Assembly (NCBI RefSeq): GCF_910592395.1
Contig: NC_088317.1
Location: forward strand, 10,106,001-10,170,000
Source of the DNA: Lineus longissimus
Lineage: Eukaryota > Nemertea > Pilidiophora > Heteronemertea > Lineidae
Direction of reading: 5' to 3'
DNA: 64,000 nucleotides
Position 1 is the stretch's first letter, and every line of letters begins with the position of its first letter. Of this stretch, positions 42,784 through 54,239 are shown in pieces. The translations under genes were made by a program, and so were the position numbers. The notes beneath the pieces were generated by a model. That model was not told the origin of the DNA, searched no databases, and worked only from the letters and a program-made list of their open reading frames with translations.

Positions 42784-43211
42784 TGGTAAGAACCGTCGCT
42801 TTGTCTCGCCCGGTCGCGCCGCCGCGGGATTGGCTGAGGTCAAGTGCTTAGCAGGCGGCATCAGCCAGCCACGTGACAGGCGCGCAGTATAAAAGGTCCG
42901 TTCTCTTCCCGGTTTGGTAGATGACATACTGAGACCAAGACCTGACGGCAAAAGAAGACCCAAGCAGCAACTAATCGTATTTACATGTAAGTACAAGACG
43001 TGGGACACCGCGGCACCCGCACGATGTAAATCACACGAGATTTATCACAGTTTTCTAGTGTAGACCTACGATGAAAGTAATTCATATACCTTCTACACAG
43101 ATACAAAGTATTAGTACCAGTCCTTAAGAACGTATTGATGTCTGTTTTGTACATGACATTGTCCTGAAATAAAGCAGATCGGTGACATCGTCATCGTCAT
43201 AGTTCTTACCA
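42784..43211 (+). mobile_element. Possible solo LTR with TATA box and poly(A) signal
   Basis: The 428-bp unit has 10-bp inverted ends, TGGTAAGAAC and GTTCTTACCA, in TG..CA form. Inside lie an inverted CCAAT box (GGATTGGCTG), an E-box CACGTG at 42870, TATAAAAG at 42888-42895, a GTAAGT donor at 42987 and AATAAA at 43168. The order promoter, start, poly(A) signal fits an LTR. No target duplication and no second copy are seen. It could instead be a TATA promoter with a 5' exon ending at 42986. Confidence 0.45.
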
Positions 43212-45230
43212 TTCCCTGAATGGTTCGAGTTTTGCCTCACTTATGTTTTTAGCAGTTACGTTCTGTAACTTGAACACATTGATCTTGAGATTATTGTCAC
43301 TCTCGATCTTAGGGGTGTCCTTCATACAAATGCTAATATGGTTATGCTAATGCTAATGCATCGTCATTGACGTCACCTGTGTATTGACTTAATTTACGTC
43401 ACCTATGACTTACATTTTGTCATCTATTACTTAAATTTTCATCATCTATGACTTCAATTTTCATCATCTTTGACTTAATCCACGTCATGTCCGTTATGTA
43501 TTGACTTAATTTTCATCATTTAAATTTTGATCATCTTTGACGATGTGATAATGTCTTCTTGATATGTCATCAATTTCTTCTGGATGTGACAATGTTTTCT
43601 GGATGTGACAATTTTTTCGGAGTCAAACTACACCGCAAAACCATAACAAGAAACCCAGGTAAGCATCCACTACTTACTTTTACAAACCAAAATCTCCTCA
43701 TCAGAGGTCATTTTCGAGACGATATGCCCAACGGAAGGACTTCAATAACAAATACACGTCTCTCTATTTTGTTTAGGTTCCTAATCTTCAGCCAATTGTC
43801 CTGGGATTACTCCGTTATCTGCGTCATTCCATACGCCCCCGCCTTCACCTGCGCCTCCGCCGTCAATTACGAAGAGTCAATGACTCTTTCTTCAAAACAC
43901 AAAAGAGCAGTACAGAAATCTGTACAGATCGGAAGTGACGTAGGTTTCACATTCAGTAACCTTCGCTTGCGCGGAGAGACGTCGAGTGATGTATTAAGAA
44001 GGTTCGAGAATTTCTAGAATGTTCCAGAAGAATGTTAAATTTATTCCATATGATAGTGTGTTGGAAAATCCCTATTCCAGTGAGAAAATTTCAGGTTTAG
44101 TTCACAGAAAAACATGAAGCCAAGATACCTTCATTAAATTCATACGTCCATGAAAAAATAGTCACGAATCAGCATCGTTTACTGGAAGAAAGACAATCCT
44201 ATGCAAATCTCGCAATGTTTCTAATTTAACCGGGCAATCCTTAATCCAACAATTCAAATACCATTTATCACGTCAGGGCCTCGGTTTTGAGGGTTCTACC
44301 ATGACATTATGATATGAGGGAGCTCGCATTCACCTACTTTACCAATTAGACTTAGGACTCCATTCCTTACCTCTGCCCTTACTACCTCTATAATTACCTC
44401 TATAGGGCCTCCCATAGCCCCTATGAATAACCCGTATAACCCCCATAGATTGGATAGGGCGTATACGGAGGGGGAGGGTAAGGGTAACCTGAACTGGTGG
44501 TTGTGTTGTACCACCTGCTTGTGGGGGATGTTGGTCTCTTTCGAGCTGAGTCGAATCCGAGTCACTTTCTGTTCTTCACCTTCTTCTTGCTCCTTGACAA
44601 TGCTTTAAGCGTCGATATCAAAAAGCACCCCCGCCCAACACCGATAAGGTGAACACAGTCAAATCAATTCTACCCTGATTTTGTTTGGCTTGTCTCGCAA
44701 CCTCTTGAAAGATGAGAGCACTACTATCATCGGACGTCTCGGCAACCGCCGCCAATTCATCTAATAGTAGCAGCAAGAGCGACTCATTTGGTTCATTTTT
44801 GGGTGGCCAGCGGCCTCACCTTTTGCTTCGTACTTCCTCATTTATCGCCACCCCTTTCTGTTTCGGTACATCAATCTACGTCCTCTACTTTGGCGAGTGA
44901 TTCAACGCAGGATCTATAGTGGCCGCAGGTTCCGCACTGGCTGCACTAGTAGATCTACAGATATATAACCCAATATAAGTGTAACCCAATATAAGTGTCA
45001 CCGAAACTTTCCGGTACATAAGTGTCTGACTTATGTAGAGAAACTTCGCACAGCACCTTGACCAAGTAATCACATACACTCACTAAGAGGGGCTTGTCCC
45101 CTGCTACAACAATATGAATATACGAAGACCAGCCAAAATTCAGCCAAGCAAAACTATATTTCCATGCACACCTTCAACAAGCATTATTAGATGTAAGAAT
45201 AATATAGTTATATAGTCAGAGCCTATGGCT
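43212..45230. other. Intergenic; degenerate short tandem repeats
   Basis: Between about 43370 and 43620, TCATCTATGACTTAAATTTT-like units recur imperfectly. A 152-codon plus frame (43559-44017) shows no recognisable domain. Nothing else is supported. Confidence 0.4.
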
Positions 45231-45232
45231 TA

Positions 45233-45835
45233 GGTTCCGTTTAGACTGCAAAAAACCCATTCAGATCGGATCCGGATGCGATCCGATCGAACCACAATTC
45301 AGGTCTCAAAAATTGCGCGTGATTTAGACAATCAGCGCAATCCGGTCTCATCTGGACGCATTTATGAAGATATGGAACTGTCCAATACATGTTGCTTGTA
45401 AATGAATTTTAAAAAACGTTAAAAAAACGTTAGTGCGCATGCGCCCAGGTAAACTAAATCCGGATTCGGTATCCATTTGGGTTTAGCCAAAGCTTTTAAT
45501 CTGCATGCATCCGGATACATCTAGATTAAAACTACCTCGATCGATGTTTTTTTTGTAATCCGGATGGGACCACCTTCATTTTGCATTTAGACGACAAAAC
45601 CAGGCGCATGTCGCACAGAAGATGAACCTTAAATGACACCAGGAGAAAATGGAAGAAATTGATGTGCTCATATTTCACAAAAAGCAGACAATAGAGATAT
45701 GAATAAACAGTCCGTTTCAACCTGCCATGCTCAGAGCGACATGCGCCTGGGTTTTCTGTGACGGCTCACAATTTAGATCACATTCGGATTCAATCGGATC
45801 GTGGCTTTTTTCATGTCGTCTAAACGACATAACCT
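45233..45835. mobile_element. Imperfect TIR element, about 600 bp
   Basis: The left edge GTTTAGACTGCAAAAAA and the complement of the right edge GTTTAGACGACATGAAAAAA correspond, and both sides contain GATCCGAT. An internal inverted pair (GGCGCATGTCGC near 45603, GCGACATGCGCC near 45735) adds a second hairpin. It has no coding capacity. Exact ends are uncertain. Confidence 0.5.
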
Positions 45836-46560
45836 ATTCTTCTTCTATTGTTATATACCATCCATGGGGTATAGCCCAACTACACCATGCTTACACACGC
45901 ACTCAACCAAAGAAATAAAGGGCAGTAACGCCTGCAACAAATGGCATACTCCTTGCCCTAATCAACTTCCATGAATATCACGATGCAAACTCGATAACAT
46001 CTACCACAAACAGCACCATAACATCATGTTGACCATGATCATTACACGCGACATATATTGGCACTAATTCATCGCCTTCTCTCATGAATCTAGACGAACC
46101 CATAGAGTCCTCCTCGACTGTTATTTTATAGCCCTTCTGGACTGTTTATTTTCTAGTCCTACTCGACTTTTGGCATCCTTGCCATGCCTTGCTCGCTGAG
46201 CGTATATTTTATTGTCCTTCTCGACTTTAAATCGGTGTGTCCGTCCGGTAATGGCGTCTAACACGAAACGGCAGAGCATGGTTCATCACGTGGTGTCGCT
46301 TGTGATGAAAGGACAACACCAGTCACATTTGGATACAACATCTGTGGGCGATCATTTCAGGGACAACCCCAGTCACATCTCGTTCAAAGGACTGTGGACT
46401 ATCATAGCAGAGACAACACCAGTCGCATTCAGATACAAGGAGTGTGGGCTATCATATCAGGAGAACACAAAACGCATCCGGATACAAGGATTGTGAAATA
46501 TAATATCAACAACAACCGCAGTTGCATCCGGATACAAAGACTGTGGACTCTAGTTGTACT

Positions 46561-46727
46561 TCCACCTATCAAATCCCCGTGTCTTTTGCGCTTACACCCT
46601 ATGAATTGACGTGTCTAAATAGACCCATGTGTCAAATCCCCGTGTTGATTAGCCCCATCGAGCTCGATGGGGCTAATCAGGGGCTAATTTAGACCCGTGT
46701 TCAACACGGGTTTTTTGATAGGTGGGA
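46561..46727. mobile_element. Small MITE, 167 bp, in minisatellite
   Basis: Ends TCCACCTATCAAA and TTTGATAGGTGGGA. It holds a perfect 32-bp palindrome at 46647-46678 (arms GATTAGCCCCATCGAG) and a second hairpin ACCCGTGTTCAACACGGGT. A related right end (GATAGGCGGAA) appears again at about 47380, suggesting a second copy or a larger element. Confidence 0.65.
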
Positions 46728-46790
46728 TCTGAATAGACACGGCCATTGCAAGTTCTAAGATCCGGCGACATATGGCGCGGTGTAGTTGCC

Positions 46791-47233
46791 GAGACAAGAC
46801 CACAATTGATTTTTTAAGCCTTTTAGCAGTTAAATTGTCAATGTTTGACCGCGACGCATCAAAGAATGCGTCAAGTAGTGAAACTGAAATTCGGATATGA
46901 TATACGGGTTAGTCTTGCAAGTAACTGGTGCGATTTAAAATGGTGATTGACCACGGAAATTGTTTTATAATCGACAAATTAGACAGACTTTGATATTTCC
47001 ACTCTTTTCAGCCAACTGGCAGGAAAAACTCAAAACACGCCACCTATTATCCAATTAGCAAAATTCGAAATTAATTTTTTCATCAAATAATTTCTTTATA
47101 TCTGTAGACTTGCCACAACAAATATTTTTTCAATACCTCTCCAAATATGTACTTGAGAGTAAAAAACATGCACTTGTCTAATTGATAGGCCTCGACCCTC
47201 CAACCTATGAATATTCATTAGTGGTCTTGTCTC
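46791..47233 (-). mobile_element. 443-bp TIR element (MITE), copy B
   Basis: Inverted copy of 16860-17302, the same 443 bp, TIR GAGACAAGACCAC. TGCC occurs on both sides (46787-46790, 47234-47237) and may be a 4-bp duplication. It lies within the DNA that splits the minisatellite. Confidence 0.85.
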
Positions 47234-47850
47234 TGCCTCGGTATTGCGCATGCGAAATTCCCTCCAATGGGAAAGAAACACAGGAGAGCTCCCTACCTAC
47301 AGCGCACCTGTCGCCGGGGCTATTAACCATTATCTTACAACACTGATAGGTGTAAGTCTTGAAAAAACACGGGGTTTTATGATAGGCGGAACTACTACTT
47401 TTAATATCAGAGACAACCGCAGTTGCATCTGGATACAAAGACTGTGAAATATCATGTCATAGACAACACCAACCACATTTGGATACAAAGCAAGGATACA
47501 AAGACTGTGGAATATCATATCAGAGACACCACTAGTCACATCTGGATACAAGGACTGTGAAATATCATATCAGAGACAGCACCAGATGTATCTGGATACA
47601 AGGACTGTGGACTATAATATCAGAGACATCCGCAGTCGCATCCGGATACAAAGACTGTGAAATATCATGTCATAGACAACACCAACCACATTTGGGTACA
47701 AAGACTGTGGAATATCATATCAGAGACAACACCAATCGCATCCGGATACAAGGACTGTGAAATATCATTATCATAGACAACACCAGTTGTATCTGGATAC
47801 AAGGAGTGTGGAATATCATATCAGAGACAACACCAGGGGTCAAGGAGCAA

Positions 47851-48650
47851 CTAAAAAAAGATGTACAGATTGAACCCAAAATATGATATCAATTGTAAAT
47901 GTTTTATTTTAGGTAGTAGTAGTAGGAGGTATGTACACCATATACAGGGATAAATGCTGGGAAGAGAATGCAATAATATTGTAGTTGGGATGACAGGCTT
48001 AGGTACTCAATAACTACCTGCTGTTCAATGAGTTAATGAATTGATACATCTCTGATCTACGTACATTTGCCTTTTGTTGTGAAAGTATTCTAATTTCCTG
48101 ACAAAGGTAACATTGCTGTTGAGGTGACTTCGGTGGGCATTTCTTTGGTGTTAGTGCAGACACAGTTTTGGTAAGATGTCTTAACAACAAAACAACAAAA
48201 CTTATCCATTTACATGTTCTAAATTGTAAAAAGTGAAGCTTGAGCCATACTTCTTTCAAAGATTGTTAATCTGAGTGGCATCATGTTTATCTGTCTATTT
48301 GTCCAATGAATTAAACAAGACAATTGTTGAGTCAAGGATGTGATAGGCATGTCAGTTCCCCCTACTGGCTACCTCATGAAGAACTCCGTGTTTCTGTAGC
48401 TGGAGTTGTCTCTGAAAGGAGTAAGAAAACATCTAGTCAGATAGGTGAGATGCGAGTATAAAGACAAAAGCTTTTACCTGTTGGCGTCAATGAACAGTGA
48501 AGATTGTTGCAAAGCTTACTTCGGGTTGATGAAAAACAATGCCAGCAAAATGGGCTGGGATTTAAGATTGTTGGAAAAGGTCTATTAAAAACTCAGGTTA
48601 CAATGATCCTCCACACATAATTGAGAGTGGACCACTGGGGAATTTTATTT
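47851..48650. other. No gene recognised
   Basis: Only short frames; an 81-codon minus frame at 48259-48014 includes CPPKSPQQQCYLC but no known domain. Confidence 0.4.
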
Positions 48651-49690
48651 TACAATGAAATGTCCTGGGGACATTGTGCTCACCTGGGAATCATTAAATT
48701 GCAGATGAAATGACATATGGAGGTTAAATTGATAAACTAGGTCACAATTGACCTTAATTGGGTCAACTTGTATAGATCCCATTAGGTGTCTCCATATAAA
48801 ATTTGAAGAATCTCAGACAAATAGTAGTGAAGATATCAACTTTAAGTGGAATTTTATAGTTTGACCTTTCTGACCTTGGAAACTAGGTCAAGGTTAAAAT
48901 GTTACAAGCTCTATGTCAATCTTGATCATATCAATCAAATAATTCACCTTTGAAGATCACAAAGTGAAGGTTTCTTGATATAACTGACATTGAGTGTTAT
49001 GTCATGACCTGACCTATTTACACCTGAAAAGTAGGTCACATTGACCTGAATTTTTGTAAATATGTACACATGCCCAATACCTGTCTACATATCAAATTTG
49101 AAGGGCCTAGGATAATTACTGACAAAACGCGCTACCTTCGCTGAATTTTTAGAGTCTGACCCATGTGACCTTCAAAAGTAGGTCAAATCAGAAACCCGCA
49201 CATTATGTCATGTAGTCTCATCAGAAGTACTGACAGTAACAATTTCATTGTTCTAGCTAGTGAGTCTACAACAAGTGATGACGAAATGTGCCACCTGCGG
49301 TGAAATTATAGAGTTTGACCTCTGTAACCTTGAAAAGTAGGTCAAATCAAAAACCCGGGTATTATGTCATGTAGTCTCTTCAGAGGTATCCACAGAAAAA
49401 AATTCAAGATCCTAGCTATCAGCATTCATGAGATATTGACAAAATAAGGTTTTCAAAGATGGCCGCCTGGAGCCCAGAAAGTAGGTCAAATTGCAATGAT
49501 TTTCGGTATGTCAGGTCATGCTGTCATAATCCATCCACACACCAAGTTTCAACCTCCTAGACTCAATGGTGAGCAAACGTGCCACCATTGTTGACGGACG
49601 CCGGACGGACGGCCCGACGGCCCGACAGACAGCCCGACGACGGACGACGGACAAGACGTGACGGCATAAGCTCACCTAGGTGAGCTAAAA
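48650..49690 (+). repeat. Dispersed repeat with AGGTCA-rich modules
   Basis: Recurrent TGACCTT..AAGTAGGTCAAA modules run through 48730-49500. The end carries GACGGAC-rich sequence and the perfect palindrome AGCTCACCTAGGTGAGCT near 49670. The last 250 bp are related in inverted orientation to 13158-13420. No ORF supports an autonomous element. Confidence 0.65.
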
Positions 49691-50617
49691 AATGGTTTAT
49701 TCCAAAAAAATTATATAAGAAAACCCCAAACGAAGCAAAAGGTCATTGTTGGAGGTTCTATTGTTGCAACATACTAAAGACTACTCATACCCATTACATT
49801 ATGGCGCAATGGTGGAAATGATATTGAAAGAAGACATCAACTGACATTTTCCATCAAACAAAAAATAACAACTACAAATTGTATTAACCCCCTTGTTCCA
49901 ATCAGATTCAAATACGGGCGACTCGTTCAAAAACCGCGGTGATTCGTACATGTTGAATAGACATCCGTACATGTCCGAAACTAAGTACGCTTGCGCACTT
50001 GCTAAGAGTATAATGACGTCATCTACTGGCATCATAGTATGACGTCATCTGTGATGAAGTTTGCGTTTATTGTTGTCCGTGGGTTGCGCATTTCTCATTG
50101 TTTAGACGTTATGTTTTTTGACGTTGCAAAAACTTCATTGAACAACATGGCGTTTTACCGAAAGAACATCCTGCACCGGGTCTCATGACCAAAGTTATCG
50201 CATTATACCGCCTTTGCCCTTTTCACTTAATCATAAAGCTAGCACAGTTGCGAGGCCTTCACGTGAGTTTGTTAATTTCCGCATATATCATTTGTGTAAT
50301 GCGTATATAATGTCAATTGAAAGTGGCTAATTGCGAGCTTGGACTAGTAGCAGATATAGACGAATTTGAATAGATGAAAATTCATTTTCAGAGAAACTTT
50401 GTCACCTTACGACGTCATTGTCGTCTGGTTTGTTGTCACAAATAGGATGTGTCAGTGAAGACCAAGCATTGCAGCATTTGTGTGTTAAATGAAGAACATA
50501 TTAAAGAGTTGTCGATACATGTGCGTTATTTTGGTGTAATTCTCGAAATAGTGAACTTTTGGTTTGAACTTATCGTCATTCTGTCAAAAGAGACTTGTTT
50601 GCCTCTATCTGAATATA
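49691..50617. other. No gene; CRE-like sites
   Basis: Two ATGACGTCATC motifs lie at about 50012 and 50039, close together. No coding region is supported. Confidence 0.4.
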
Positions 50618-50777
50618 CAGTGGAACCTCCCTTAGCGGACACCTCTCTATTAAGGACACTAGTTTTGGTCCCAAATTGGTAGTTTCTATTCAATTTGACC
50701 TCTCTAATCAGGACGACTCTCTATTAAGGACAGCACTTGCCAGTCCCGAAGGTGTCCTTAATAGAGAGGTTCTACTG
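50618..50777. mobile_element. Pogo/Tigger-like MITE, 160 bp
   Basis: Ends CAGTGGAACCTC and GAGGTTCTACTG, with TA on each side. The interior CGGACACCTCTCTATTAAGG / CCTTAATAGAGAGG is itself symmetric. A diverged fragment of the same type is at about 55972-56056. Confidence 0.8.
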
Positions 50778-51865
50778 TATATGTTAGGCATTATCGACCG
50801 ATTTGCCCTATAGATTGATCGCGCAGCGCCATCTATGGTTCTGTCGTTTGTGCAAGCATCGGTCGATGGCTCAGCGCGATCTATCGATGGGTTGTGTAAT
50901 GGATACTGGGATTGGACAGGAGTGCGTGATGAGGGCCGTGCGTGGGTCTGCATGCGGGATGTGCTCGAGGGTTGAGGTAGGGGGTTGACGGCTAGGGTAG
51001 GCCGAAGGGTTTAACAAGGATTAGGATTAGGGTTGGGTCAGCTAGGGATAGGGGTTGGCTAGGATTGAGGTAAGGCCTAAATGCATGTCTTTTCCTTCCT
51101 AACCTCAGTTTTGAATAAAAAGGTATAAATAAGACACGCTTCAGCTGTAACCTTTTTTCTGCTTTCTTGCATTATGATTCTATGAATCTTTTATAATGGC
51201 CCACCCTTGAAGATGTTGGTATGTTAAGCCTTTCTTTAGTTGACCTATATATAAGGCGAGGTGAGACGGTTTTTGCTAAGCCAGCTAGTTGCCCATGTAG
51301 AAGTTTAAAATGTCCTAGGAGAGAATGCCCGGGACACAAAGGATTCTATTATGCGCTTCAGTCTCTGAGCTATTGACGGTCAGGACACTTTTTCCAGGGG
51401 GGCATTTGTTACTGTTACACCGGCCTTTGCGTATTTTGATCACCAAGCTTCTTCTACAATGCAATGAAATAAAGTGAAATTGATTTCAATATACATTTAT
51501 TTATCTATTTTATATACCAGTTGATACATGATTTATTTACAATAGTACAAATCTTAATATATAATGTTAAAATGTAAAACTTTGAAAATACCGGTATCTT
51601 TTATTTCATACAAAGTTTACAACAATATTGAATATGTTAATATGTAAAAGTTTAAAAGCATCTTTATTTCATACCACGTTTACAAACTCTTTATCCTTTA
51701 TATTTAACATTACATTTAAAAATATTTATTTATTTCAGTTGCATAAAAAGTTATCGTCGGGCGTGCCACCGTTGTCACATTTATTTTGTTAAAGTCCAAA
51801 AAATTCCAACTGAAGTGGTGAAGAGTCATACGAGTCACTAGCAACTGTTGCACTTCCACTCTCTC
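50778..51865. other. No gene; short duplications
   Basis: Holds GCGCAGCGCCATC-type sequence (also near 52458) and, at 51561-51691, two imperfect copies of an AT-rich unit of about 70 bp. No gene supported. Confidence 0.4.
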
Positions 51866-52469
51866 TTAAGATTCATCTATCACGCACGCTACATGAAACC
51901 ACTCTTTGCACTTCTCGCACTCCACCATGAAATCTCCGTTATCTGGACATCTGCATGCACAGTAGATTGGCGTAGTCTCCTGGAACCGTATTTCTCTCTG
52001 GTGGTGAGTCACATTGGATGGGAAAGGTGAAATCACACCGGTATTGACACATTGTCCGAAATGTTTCCGAAGCGACTTTTTATCATATTTCAACTCAGTT
52101 GGATTCTCCCCGAACAGAATTGAAGTTGCGAAGGCTATGGTGTAGAGTCCACAATCATGAGAATTCGTTTGGCGATCCACGTTCATGACATTCGTTGTCA
52201 GATATTTCTCGGGGCGGTGGCAGTAGCGAGCGATGACTTTTACGGTTGCAGGGGAAGGGTTCTTAAGTAAAGAGTCTATCGAAGGTATATCGAAGCTTAT
52301 ATTCTGCTCTAGTAGCGTGTCTTGCAACCCTGATACTGTTTGAAATGTTTTTTTTCAAAAGTGTGCTTGCAGCAGTCATATGGCAGTCGTTCAACCACGT
52401 CTTGGCAGTGTCGATTTCTTCGCGTTCTTTACTCGTCAGGAGGACCATTTGTAGTTCGCGCAGCGCCAT
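51866..52469 (-). pseudogene. Decayed Ulp1-type protease with PHD finger
   Basis: The first frame (52469-52263) gives LTSKEREEIDTAKTWLNDCH, the N-terminal start of an Ulp1/SENP-like C48 protease domain. The second (52327-51866) gives QTNSHDCGLYTIAFATSILF, carrying the conserved Gln and the catalytic Cys, then a PHD-type finger CACRCPDNGDFMVECEKCKEWFHVAC. The frames break near 52330. The segment that should carry the catalytic His (an HW motif) between them is missing, so the protease is not functional. Similar Ulp1-PHD proteins occur in invertebrate genomes, often linked with mobile elements. Confidence in domains is good, in gene boundaries low. Confidence 0.75.
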
Positions 52470-52688
52470 CGATCGATGCCTGTGCTATCTATCGATGCCC
52501 GCGCTATTTACCGATCTGTAGAAAGCGCAGCGCTATCGCTCGATGGATCAGATCCACTGATAGCACGTAACATATATGGGATTGACTGAGTGACATTTAG
52601 TGAATTGTCATTGAATAACATTGAGTCAAGTTATTATCGGCAACAAGTGACATTCATTAAGTCAAAGGAGAATCATCTGATGTGAAAT

Positions 52689-53485
52689 CGGTGTATCGCC
52701 ATTTCGCCTACAATCATTTTGCCTACAGCCATTTCGCCTACAATCATTTCGCCTATAACCATTTCGCCTACAGCCTTTTTGCCTAACCATTTCGCCTATT
52801 ATCCATTTCGCCTACTAGCCATTTTGCCTACTTGTCTTTTCGCCTACTAGCCATTTCGCCTACTTTTACTGCTATTTTTGTTTTTTTATGAATTGGAAGA
52901 AAAGTAGGACTTTCTGGATATTTGTATTAAACAGAGGTGGTTTGAGGCAAATTTTTAGCTGGCAGATAGTAGTACGGTCACTATACATTAGCAGAAAATT
53001 AGTCAGTTTGCTTATGTTGTGTGACACACTTTATAGTGATCCAATTAATCCAGTAACCAAATTAGAGCATCAACAACAACAAATAAGTGTGTATGATGAT
53101 TGGGACTCTAAAAGGGAAATGGGATACAATCCTCTGCTACAGTAGGCCTACATAGGGCCAAACATATGTGGTGGATTTGCAAATCCTCTGCAAAAGTAGG
53201 TATAAGGCTAGATAACTTATATTTTTTACTGATACTGGTATCAATATGGAGGATTTAAAACAAATATATTCAGAATTATGTGAAATGGTATTTTCTGTAT
53301 GTAGGCGAAATGGCAGTAGGCGAAATGGCGAGAAGGCGAAATGGTGGGTAGGCGAAATGGCAGGTAGGCAAAATGGCAAGTAGGCGAAATGAGAAATAGG
53401 CGAAATGGCTGTAGGCGAAATGGCATTTTTTGGTAGGCGAAATGGCTGTAGGCAAAATGATTGTAGGCGAAATGGCGATAAACCG
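52689..53485. mobile_element. TIR element with arms of short tandem repeats
   Basis: Left arm 52689-52865 repeats CCATTTCGCCTACAA-type units; right arm 53300-53485 repeats the complement TAGGCGAAATGG. The outermost 60 bp pair almost perfectly (TATCGCCATTTCGCCTACAA at both ends, inverted), while inner units vary in number and spacing. The central 430 bp has no recognisable gene. No clear target duplication. Confidence 0.8.
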
Positions 53486-53552
53486 TTAAATCTTCATTTG
53501 ATTTTTAGAACTGACAGTCTTAGTATACTAGTCTCTGAGTAAAACACATAGC

Positions 53553-53987
53553 ATGGGTGAAACCAACGATCGTGAAAGTCAGAGTGGCTCAGCGCCACCT
53601 GCTTCTCTGTTGAGGAGATATGAGAGGATATCTCGTCCTGATTTTGTGCAAATCAAAGAGGATGTTCTGAAGCTCACATTGAGAACAGGAAACGTCGTAG
53701 TTCTAGCAGTGTTAGGTCGTACGTGTTTATGGTATCTTCCTGGTGTCGATGCTGCTGGGTGGCTCCTCTCAGTTCTGTGGGGCCTAGCTGGAAGAGGGCC
53801 AACACACCCGGTGATGCCTCATCTTGGTTTACATCTCAGCTACTTGATCAATCGAAGGACAACTCATGATTCCTCATCAATATTGTTTAATATCTTGGCG
53901 TATGGTATATGGTACAGAAATGTAGGACTTGCCTACTCCATGTCTCGGACCCCACTCTCTCATACATCAAATCCAATGCAGAACTAG
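53553..53987 (+). CDS. Hypothetical ORF, 144 codons
   Basis: Starts MGETNDRESQSG and includes a hydrophobic stretch (VVVLAVLGRTCLWYLPGV). I recognise no domain. It lies between a TIR element and a BEL relic, so it may be part of the BEL upstream sequence or chance. Confidence 0.2.
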   Translation: MGETNDRESQSGSAPPASLLRRYERISRPDFVQIKEDVLKLTLRTGNVVVLAVLGRTCLWYLPGVDAAGWLLSVLWGLAGRGPTHPVMPHLGLHLSYLINRRTTHDSSSILFNILAYGIWYRNVGLAYSMSRTPLSHTSNPMQN

Positions 53988-54239
53988 TCTACGCCATTTC
54001 TCAGACCCGACTTCCTCACACAACAAATCGTTGCTAGCTCCCCCCAATAATTAATCAATATGTTATATAATATTCAATGGTGTGATCTGAACCTGTCGGC
54101 CAACACATATTTTAACCCTTGTGGCAACCTGCCAACAACCCTAGGATTCCCGATACCTGTAATATGTTACATGCTAATGTGAGCTATATACTAAGCCATA
54201 GGCCTACATCGCAAACACCTAACCTTACAGCAGCTAAGA

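Larger units (their letters stand above)
46302..47850 (+). repeat. 50-bp minisatellite, split into two blocks
   Basis: A 50-bp unit reading roughly CAGAGACAACACCAGTCGCA then TCCGGATACAAGGACTGTGAAATATCATAT repeats imperfectly in 46302-46556 and 47398-47850. At least six successive units in the right block are 50-51 bp. The middle interval is occupied by TIR elements, so one array was split. Confidence 0.88.

Noticed and set aside
43559-44017. 152-codon plus frame
   Set aside because: No domain and low-complexity surroundings; not supported as a gene.
46302-47850. CRISPR-like array
   Set aside because: Whole 50-bp units diverge together with no constant repeat and unique spacers; the genome is eukaryotic.
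50980-51080. GGATTAGGATTAGGGTTGGG, telomere-like
   Set aside because: Irregular spacing and no run of TTAGGG units.
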